NCBI GenBank assembly: GCA_010093605.1
Contig: MU004187.1
Coordinates: 1,186,018-1,250,017, forward strand
Reading direction: 5' to 3'
DNA length: 64,000 nt
Source of the DNA: Lophium mytilinum
Lineage: Eukaryota > Ascomycota > Dothideomycetes > Mytilinidiales > Mytilinidiaceae
Shown: piece after piece, positions 56,942 through 64,000 of the stretch
How positions within the stretch are numbered: the first letter of the stretch is position 1
How the letters are laid out: each line of letters begins with the position of its first letter
The notes under the pieces: model-generated
Told to the model about the DNA's origin: nothing
Databases searched by the model: none
What the model saw: the letters and a program-made list of their open reading frames with translations, nothing else
Position numbers and translations under genes: made by a program

Positions 56942-59338
56942 CTACTGGAAGAACACATCTGGAAGGAATGCCAAAGCTCCAACTGCACTAACAGTGCCAA
57001 CGAAAATGCCAGCCATAGCGGCAGCGGTTTTCCGGACTCTCGTCCTCTTGATTGAACGTTGTGGTCCAGTTGCTCCATCGACCGGTGCAGTACGAGAAGG
57101 TTGTTTGTCTTTGGCAATTAGTGTGGACTGCGCATTAGCCAACTCAGCGTCTTCGGCTTCGATTGTGGACAGTTTCCGCTTCTTCGAGTTGACTAGTTCG
57201 TCTTTTTTGGAAAGAGCAGCTTCCCATCCAATAGCAGCATCCACGGCAGCAGCATCCACAATCTCGGATATTGCCATTCCTGTCCGCTCCTTTTGCTTTT
57301 CATTCACCGGTAGCGCGACTACAGCAGGCTGGTCCGAGGTTGGGATTGGGTAGGTTGACTTTGGGTGGGTGTCCATGCCGGTGGAATAGGCGACTGGTCC
57401 TTGGCCTAGCTTGGGCGGCATGGATCGTGCATCTGTGGGCACAGGAGCAAATGCAGAAGGGGGGGCTGACGAATATTCGAATGGAGGCGAGCGCGCCAAA
57501 CGGGTATGTAGACCGCCAGATAGGCTTAGATAGGGGTTCGAAGGGCTAACGTACGGATTGTCGAAGCGAGAGCTTGTCGTTGCGAAGTCTTCCATGTCTT
57601 CTCCTCCCTGTTCAAACATGAAGACTGGCTGTCGAAGTGCAGCACCTGGTGAATCCCACGAATCCTCATATCCATAAGACCAATCCCACGAGTGACGACT
57701 GATTGGCTTCGAATCAGCTGCCTTTCCCAACATAGACGAAATAGTCGGTTTTGCGTCCTTGTCTTGATGAATCAAGTTTTTTAGAGCCATTGAACTAGAG
57801 GCTTGCCCTCGCTGTTCATGCACAGAAGACTTCGTGAAGGCTGGGAGGGGCTCAAAGAGCCGAGCGAGAGTTTGCGGAGGAGTTGGCAGCGCTGGCAACT
57901 GCCCCTTGGATGTGTCCTTAGCTTGGGCGTCGGATGGCGTTTCCAGGTCAGCAGCGTTTAGGTCAGATTGGCCACATATTCGCTCCTCCTGGGGAAGATT
58001 TGCATGATCTAACATCTCGTGCATCTTGGCACGCGCAATATCAGACTCATCGATCTCGCTGACAAGGTCAGCCTCATCAATATCGCTGGCAAGGTCGCCC
58101 TCAGGCTGGTTGGCCGGAGACTCAGTTTCAGAGGTCTCGCTAGCATTGTCTGAGTAATCCTCAAATTCTTCAGCGGCCTCCCGAGACATAAGGTCATTCG
58201 CAGAGGCATCCGAGCCGGAGTATCCGGATTCGTATTCAGCATCGTCAGCAGGGAAGTAGTGGCCAGACGAAGCCTCGCTGGGTGAAGCTGGTGCTGAGCT
58301 ACCGGTGCTATCAGACTCTGCATAGTCATTGCGTGATGGGCTTGGACTGTCGACAAGATAGCCGAATCCCCTCTGTGTATTTAGGACGATAGATGACGGC
58401 CGGCCGTTATTTGCATTCGGTTGATCAGAGCTATCAGGCGTGCTGTGCAGTGGTAGCTTCGTTGTTTCGAAGTTGGCAATACCATCTTCATGATTGAAAG
58501 CGGCCTCCTTTGCTAGGCGATCCTCCTCTTCGACTGGGTCCAGGTCAATGACGATTGCTTTACGAGGCTTCTCCAGTTCGTCATCAGCGAGGTTGTACGG
58601 ATTGGATTGGGTACCAAGACGTTCGGGTTTGGGAGTAGACGATAAGGTAATGGTGGGTTGGAGGTCGTCCGCAAGCTCGCTCGGGGGATAGGCAGCTACG
58701 ATCGACGAAGAACTATCGTCGTCAGAGACGTCGCTATTGGCATCCTCTTCGTCTGATGCCCAAGGATATTCAGAATCTGGGAGTCCGAAGGTACCGGAGG
58801 AGGTGTATGGCTTGGCCTCAAAGCGGAACTTTGTAGCAGTGTACGTATCTGAATAGGCAGAGACATTAGCGAGGTCACCAGGCTGGGAAGGGCTCATGAA
58901 CGTACGAGCGTCCCGAACCACGTCAGCACCGAACTGGACAACGTCCCCGTTCTTCAGCTTCATGTCTTCGTTCTTGTCGAGAGTTTGCTTGTTGACGGCG
59001 GTGCCGTGCATGGATCCAAGGTCTCGGATGTATACGGCTGAGATCTGCGATGATGGGTCAGGCCTGGGGTGGAGGGGAGGTGAAAGGCAGCTTACTCCAG
59101 TGGTTGACCTCGCTGTCAAGAGAGCGTGGTCACGGGAGACGACGGGCGAGTCGATGTATGCATTGCTCGCAGAGGCACGGAGGTTCTTGTGGGCGCTCTT
59201 CGAGGCTCGGCCCACGGGAACACTGGTCGAAGGCTCCATGATGAGAATGCGTTCTTTATGTTCGACGTCGACGTTTAGGGAGCGGAGGGTGACTTCGACG
59301 GCGGCAAGGGCACGGCGAGGCTCGGAGGGAGAGGCCAT
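56942..59338 (-). CDS. FHA-domain protein with C-terminal membrane anchor
   Basis: Minus-strand exons 59338-59096, 59044-58906, 58848-56942; 762 residues. The N-terminal FHA domain (about 25-145) has VPVGRASKS, SPVVSRDHALLTARS, VYIRDLGSMHGTAVN and LKNGDVVQFGADVV, which together form the phosphothreonine-binding loops (Arg, Ser-Arg-x-His, Asn). A long acidic, Ser-rich disordered middle follows (EEDANSDVSDDDSSSS, SEASSGHYFPADDAEYESG). A basic motif (RSIKRTRVRKTAAA) then precedes a single hydrophobic tail at the very end (AGIFVGTVSAVGALAFLPDVFF), a tail-anchor layout. Both introns (51 and 57 bp) are multiples of three and lack stops, so the unspliced frame is also open. The frame extends upstream of 59338, but MASPSEPRR has the best start context. 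It may be a membrane-tethered phospho-reader; partner unknown. Confidence 0.82.
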   Translation of the reverse strand: MASPSEPRRALAAVEVTLRSLNVDVEHKERILIMEPSTSVPVGRASKSAHKNLRASASNAYIDSPVVSRDHALLTARSTTGVSCLSPPLHPRPDPSSQISAVYIRDLGSMHGTAVNKQTLDKNEDMKLKNGDVVQFGADVVRDARTFMSPSQPGDLANVSAYSDTYTATKFRFEAKPYTSSGTFGLPDSEYPWASDEEDANSDVSDDDSSSSIVAAYPPSELADDLQPTITLSSTPKPERLGTQSNPYNLADDELEKPRKAIVIDLDPVEEEDRLAKEAAFNHEDGIANFETTKLPLHSTPDSSDQPNANNGRPSSIVLNTQRGFGYLVDSPSPSRNDYAESDSTGSSAPASPSEASSGHYFPADDAEYESGYSGSDASANDLMSREAAEEFEDYSDNASETSETESPANQPEGDLASDIDEADLVSEIDESDIARAKMHEMLDHANLPQEERICGQSDLNAADLETPSDAQAKDTSKGQLPALPTPPQTLARLFEPLPAFTKSSVHEQRGQASSSMALKNLIHQDKDAKPTISSMLGKAADSKPISRHSWDWSYGYEDSWDSPGAALRQPVFMFEQGGEDMEDFATTSSRFDNPYVSPSNPYLSLSGGLHTRLARSPPFEYSSAPPSAFAPVPTDARSMPPKLGQGPVAYSTGMDTHPKSTYPIPTSDQPAVVALPVNEKQKERTGMAISEIVDAAAVDAAIGWEAALSKKDELVNSKKRKLSTIEAEDAELANAQSTLIAKDKQPSRTAPVDGATGPQRSIKRTRVRKTAAAMAGIFVGTVSAVGALAFLPDVFFQ

Positions 59339-60470
59339 GGCGGAGAAGAGGAGGAGAGGAAATGTAGCCGCAGCACAAGGTGGAAGAAGAGTGGTTGGGA
59401 GAAGCGTGGCGCGGCTGGCGAGGACTCGTGTGAAACCACGGGTGATGATGCGGGGCTCAGGCAGCTGTACCAGCGATGGAGAGAGCCCGGCGGCCAAAAC
59501 GGGCGAGAGCGGTTGCAGTCGACAGCAGCGATGGAGATGCACAGTCTGAGCGAGAGGGAGGGACAGGAGAGAAAGAAAGACGGTGGTTCAGGAGGGGGTT
59601 GAGGCTCTGTCGTCGACGAAGAGGTGCCTACCTAGATGAAGCAGCCTAGGACACGCTGGCGATAAGGAGGGCAGCAGCTCTTATCAAGGCGAGCACGCTA
59701 GGCAGGAAAAAAGTGGCACACTCCAGCAGCCTAAGCAATTCAAGACCACACCGTCCAAGGTGGCCCGGAGAGCTATCAGGCGTGCCAAAGCTGCCCTTTT
59801 ATAAATAGTAATAGGATACTAGAGGACCTTAGACGGTGTTCTACAAACGTATACATATACAAAAATAATAGAAAGATCTGATAGATCTGTAGAATATCAA
59901 TTCCTGCTCCTTATGCTGTCTTACTAAGTAAGTTGGCGCACCTGTTTGCCACCATATAGAGCGTCTCCGCAAGTCTCTATATAGCTCAAAGATAACGGGT
60001 TCTCCCTCTTTACAGCTGTAACAATGCATTAAAGCACCACAAACGGCGGCAGAGAGGCACAGAGGTGTACGAATGGTAGAATGCTTGCTGGGTGTGCCAC
60101 TTTTTTCATGCCCTGCCTGGCGGGGCACTATTCTACGGTATACCATAGCTAGCTTGAGAGCAATTAGTCACCAAATTTTTGCCGACCCAACATTGTGAGT
60201 CGACAGTGAGAGTGCAGAGCTACGTCCACGCCCTCCCTTCCTACCGCCCATCATACCAGATTCCTATCGCTTCACGACCTCGAAATCGGCAGCCAATACT
60301 CTGGACATCACCAAAGCGCTCCTGCAATTGCTGCACAGCTCCTTCGTCACTTGCGCGGGGCTCCTCCATCCGCCTCTCACGAAAACCTACACCAGTAGAC
60401 TCTACGAAAACCTCCTCCCTCTCAGACCTCTCATACCCTTCCATGCCTCGTCTCCGGTAGTACACACGCC
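59339..60470. promoter_or_regulatory. divergent region, FHA gene / RPC1, containing an inverted-repeat insertion
   Basis: 1.1 kb between two divergent starts. The middle is occupied by the inverted-repeat element listed separately. The remaining flanks should hold both promoters. Confidence 0.4.
59698..60120. mobile_element. MITE-like element with terminal inverted repeats (second family)
   Basis: The left end ggcaggaaaaaagtggcacac (59701-59721) is matched in inverse by gtgtgccacttttttcatgccctgcc (60092-60117), with a 5 bp insertion in the right arm. The similarity extends inward (ctccagcagcctaagc against ccagcaagcat read in reverse). The interior is A+T-rich (aaataatagaaagatctgatagatct) and non-coding, about 420 bp in total. 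A target-site duplication is not obvious. Confidence 0.55.
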
Positions 60471-63400
60471 ATGGAGTCCGAGGAAGCCCAGGTTGTTCGA
60501 AAGCTCACCAACGTCGTGGACAATGTGCCCAAGCGCATCACCCAGCTCGAGTTTGGCATCCTGTAAGTTCTACACCACCGCGCTTGGCTTCCTGTCTGAC
60601 CTGTCGCAGCTCGAATGCAGACATCTCGAACCAGTCCGTCCTCGACGTCTCTGACCGGAACATCTACGACCTCACCACCCAGGGCCAGACCCGCGCTCTT
60701 ACCCAGCATGGCCCCATGGACCGCCGCCTGGGAACCTCCCAGAAGAACGTCGCTTGCGAGACGTGCCATGAACCCCTCCAGACTTGCAACGGTCACTTTG
60801 GCCAGATCCGCCTCGCCCTGCCAGCTTTTCACATTGGATATCTGAAGAACATTATGGATGCATTGCACAACGTCTGCAAGGTATACCATACCCGCTTGCC
60901 CATGTCTGCGGTCCGCCATCTGACTGTCTAGGATTGCTCCAAAATTCTGCTCGAAGAGAGCCAGCGCCGATCCTTCCTTCGCAGCATGCGCCGCCCCGCT
61001 TTGGACAATCTACAACGCACCCAGATCTCCAGGAAAGTATCCGACGAGTGCAGGAAGCGCAAGGTCTGCATCCACTGTAACGCTGTGAACGGCCCTATTC
61101 GAAAAGTCGCCGGCCACCCCCTAAAGCTCGTCCATCTCAAGTATGACGCTTTCAACCGGTCCACTGCCAAGTCCAAGATCACTCCAGAGTCCAAGACTGA
61201 GTTCGATGCCTCCTTTCAAACTGCAAAAGAAGGTAACCTTGACCTCGAAAAGAACCTCAGGAAAGCTGTTGATGATATGCATCCGTTAAGGGTGCTAAAC
61301 ATCTTCCGACGAATCTCCAATTCCGACTGCGAGCTTCTAGGCCTGAAACCTGGACAGGGCCGACCCGAGCTGTTCATCTGGCAGTATGTTCCGGTGCCTC
61401 CCGTCAGTATTCGACCTTCGGTCGCTCAGGAGTCTGGAAATACCGAGGATGACCTCACCAACAAGCTTGGCGATATCATCCATATGAGCTCCCTCATCCG
61501 AGCCGGCCTGGAGAAAGGCCAGCCAATCCAGAACCTGATGGAGCAATGGGATTTCCTACAGCTGCAGATTGCTATGTACATCAACAGTGAAGTTCCTGGT
61601 CTTCAACAGCCTGGTTTTGGCAAGGCCATGCGCGGTTTCTGCCAGCGCCTGAAAGGCAAGCAGGGGAGGTTCCGACAGAACCTTTCTGGCAAGCGGGTCG
61701 ATTTCTCTGGGCGCACTGTTATTGGACCCGACCCCAACCTGGGCATAGACGAGGTGGCAGTACCGATGCGTGTAGCCACCAACCTAACGTTTCCCGAGAA
61801 GGTGTCCCGTTACAATATCGAAAAGCTTCGAGCGTGTATTAGGAGAGGCCCCCACAAGCATCCTGGAGCGAACTTTATCATCAAACCAGCAGAAAACAAG
61901 AAGATCTCTCTCCTGTTCCTCGCTAAAACTGACGCAACCGTCAAGCTGGAGCGCACAGCGAGGCAGCTTCAAATTGGAGACATAGTAGAGAGGCATCTCG
62001 AGGATGGAGATATTGTGCTCTTCAATCGACAGCCTTCGTTGCATAAGCTCAGTATTCTCAGCCACAGAGCCAAGATCCGACCTTGGAGGACGTTCCGGCT
62101 CAATGAGTGCGTCTGCAACCCGTACAATGCCGATTTTGACGGTGACGAGATGAACCTCCATGTGCCACAAACCGAGGAGGCCCGCGCAGAAGCCATCGAG
62201 CTTATGGGAGTGAAGCACAATTTAGCTACGCCGAAGAACGGGACCCCAATCATTGCAGCCATCCAGGACTTCATAACCGCGGCCTACCTTCTTAGTAGTA
62301 AAGAGAACTTCTACGACCGGAAGTCTTTTACGCAGATCTGCTCGTTCATGTTCAACGCCGACAGCGTTGTCGATCCGGACACCGGCGAGCAAATGGCTAT
62401 CGAGATTCCAGAGCCTGCGATATTCAAACCCCAGAGGCTGTGGACCGGAAAGCAGGTCTTCAACGTACTAATGAGGCCAAACAAGAAGTGCAGAGTGTTG
62501 GTCAACCTCGATGCTCCTTGCAAACAGTACAAGCCGGATCCCAAATGTCCAGCACCCGATCTCAACAGCGACGATGCCTGGCTAGTCATTCGCAACTCAG
62601 AAGTTATGTGCGGTGTCATGGATAAGGCGACAGTTGGTGATGGCAAGAAAGATTCCGTGTTCTACGTTATAATGCGGGATTTTGGTCCAGACCACGCCGT
62701 GCAGGCCATGAATCGGCTCTCAAAGCTTTCTGCTCGATGGCTTAGCAACCAAGGCTTCTCCATCGGTATCAACGACGTCACGCCAGGCGCCAATTTAGTT
62801 CTGAAAAAGCAGGCCCTGGTGTCAGATGCATACGATAAGTGCGACCGGTTGATCGCCGAGTTCAAAACCGGACGGCTTGAACGAGACGCTGGCTGCACGC
62901 AAGAGCAAACCATGGAGAACAAAATGGGTGGTATTCTCAGTAAAGTTCGACAAGATGCTGGTGAAATTTGCTTCAGTGAGTTGAGTAAATGGAACGCTCC
63001 CCTCATTATGGCAAAATGTGGGTCTAAGGGCTCAAACATCAACGTATCCCAAATGGTTGCATCCGTGGGACAGCAGATGATCGGAGGCAAACGTGTCGCG
63101 GACGGTTTCCAGGATAGAACTCTGCCTCATTTTCCAAAAGCAGCTCGTCAACCCGCCTCGAAGGGCTTCGTTAGTAACAGCTTCTTCTCCGGCCTAACCC
63201 CAACGGAGTTCATCTTTCATGCCATGAGTGGTCGTGAAGGTCTCGTTGACACTGCTGTTAAGACTGCCGAGACTGGTTATATGAGTCGCAGGCTGATGAA
63301 GTCGCTGGAGGATCTCTCTTCGCAATACGACAATACGGTCCGCAACTCTTCGGCTGGCATCGTCCAGTTTCAGTATGGCGATGATAACCTTGATCCGGTG

Positions 63401-64000
63401 GACATGGAAGGGAAAGCGAAACCAGTGAATTTTGAGCGAACGTTCTCCCATGCCATTGTATGTACCACAACTCTTCCTAATCACTAAGAATGACTGTCGC
63501 TAACGCTTCTCACAGACATCTACTTGGGATAATACTCAGATTACACTCAGACCGGACGAGGTAAAGGAATACACAATCGCCACGCTAAATGCAGAACGAA
63601 GCAAGTACACCCGCATGTCCTTGGATGGCACGAAAGAACTAGATTACCATGACGAGAGCCACCATGGCGTTGACCATCTGGAGAGCATTCGAGACTTCCT
63701 AGACGCCGTGCAGGACTTCATATATGAAAAAGCCGAGAAGCTTGCCAAAGCTATGGTGTATGTGGGCATGTCCGAAGCTTCAAGCCAAGGCGAAATTTCT
63801 GGAGAAAATCCGAGCGTAGCAAACCTCGTAGATGGAATGGCCAAGATCTCAGCTACCGCGCTCAGCACGTTCATTCGTCTTTGCATCACCAAATACGACC
63901 GCTCAAAAGTTCAACCCGGCCATGCTGTTGGGGCCGTTGGTGCCCAGTCCATTGGTGAGCCTGGTACTCAAATGACGCTCAAGACTTTCCATTTTGCTGG
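60471..64000 (+). CDS. RPC1: RNA polymerase III largest subunit RPC1 (N-terminal part, cut by window edge)
   Basis: Catalytic subunit of Pol III (yeast Rpo31/RPC160), which transcribes tRNA and 5S rRNA genes. Exons: 60471-60562, 60610-60880, 60932-63457, 63516 onward; about 1124 residues are visible. Features in order: clamp zinc region ([23 protein letters not shown], then [15 protein letters not shown]), the rudder/lid region with [23 protein letters not shown], and [15 protein letters not shown] with the active-site Mg aspartates Asp522, Asp524 and Asp526. Further on come [18 protein letters not shown] (bridge-helix neighbourhood) and, at the window end, [24 protein letters not shown] (start of the trigger loop). 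Zinc and CGSKGS details fit Pol III better than Pol I or II. The frame ends at the edge by truncation only. Confidence 0.96.

Noticed and set aside
1-64000. CRISPR arrays, operons, Shine-Dalgarno sites
   Set aside because: Intron-containing eukaryotic DNA; no direct-repeat/spacer arrays seen.

Overview
The window is nuclear DNA of a filamentous ascomycete (Pezizomycotina; a dothideomycete is my best guess, but this is inference). Evidence: genes carry short introns (about 45-110 bp, GTRNGT donors, CTRAC-like branch points, YAG acceptors), both strands are densely used, and the protein set is fungal: AA9 monooxygenase, class II cellobiose dehydrogenase, Pom34, a Rad9/Crb2-type checkpoint protein, a Ste7-type MAPKK. 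Exon models were built by hand from splice signals and protein continuity.

Layout. 1-9.8 kb is a carbohydrate/catabolic block. A truncated AA9 lytic polysaccharide monooxygenase (minus) and a complete cellobiose dehydrogenase with a C-terminal CBM1 (plus) diverge from one 1.2 kb promoter region. A sugar-porter-type MFS transporter and a cyclase-family (PF04199-like) enzyme follow. 9.8-17 kb is gene-poor. It holds a degenerate tRNA-like Pol III unit, a protein with an internal duplication, two tandem copies of a small inverted-repeat element (a third lies near 5.5 kb), a membrane-gene fragment that ends at one of those elements, a 20 bp minisatellite and a 52-residue zinc-ribbon-like ORF. 17-32 kb holds a four-TM protein, SPT6, a Ste7-class MAPKK, a secreted alpha-amylase and a gene split by one in-frame TGA. 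32-47 kb holds the Rad9/Crb2 homologue, an AMP-binding-fold protein lacking its ATP motifs, POM34, a small membrane-anchored protein, a GTPase with a coiled coil and C-terminal repeats, and an MDR oxidoreductase. 47-60 kb holds a GNAT protein, a 102-residue membrane protein, a GH16 enzyme without signal peptide, an HExxH protein, an 81-residue Cys-rich protein and an FHA protein with a C-terminal membrane anchor. The window ends inside the gene for the largest subunit of RNA polymerase III.

Working together. The clearest functional unit is AA9 plus CDH: CDH oxidises cellobiose and its haem domain can pass electrons to the copper of AA9 enzymes. The adjacent transporter could import sugars released, but its substrate cannot be read from sequence. 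SPT6, Rad9/Crb2, POM34 and RPC1 are housekeeping genes with no evident link to that block.
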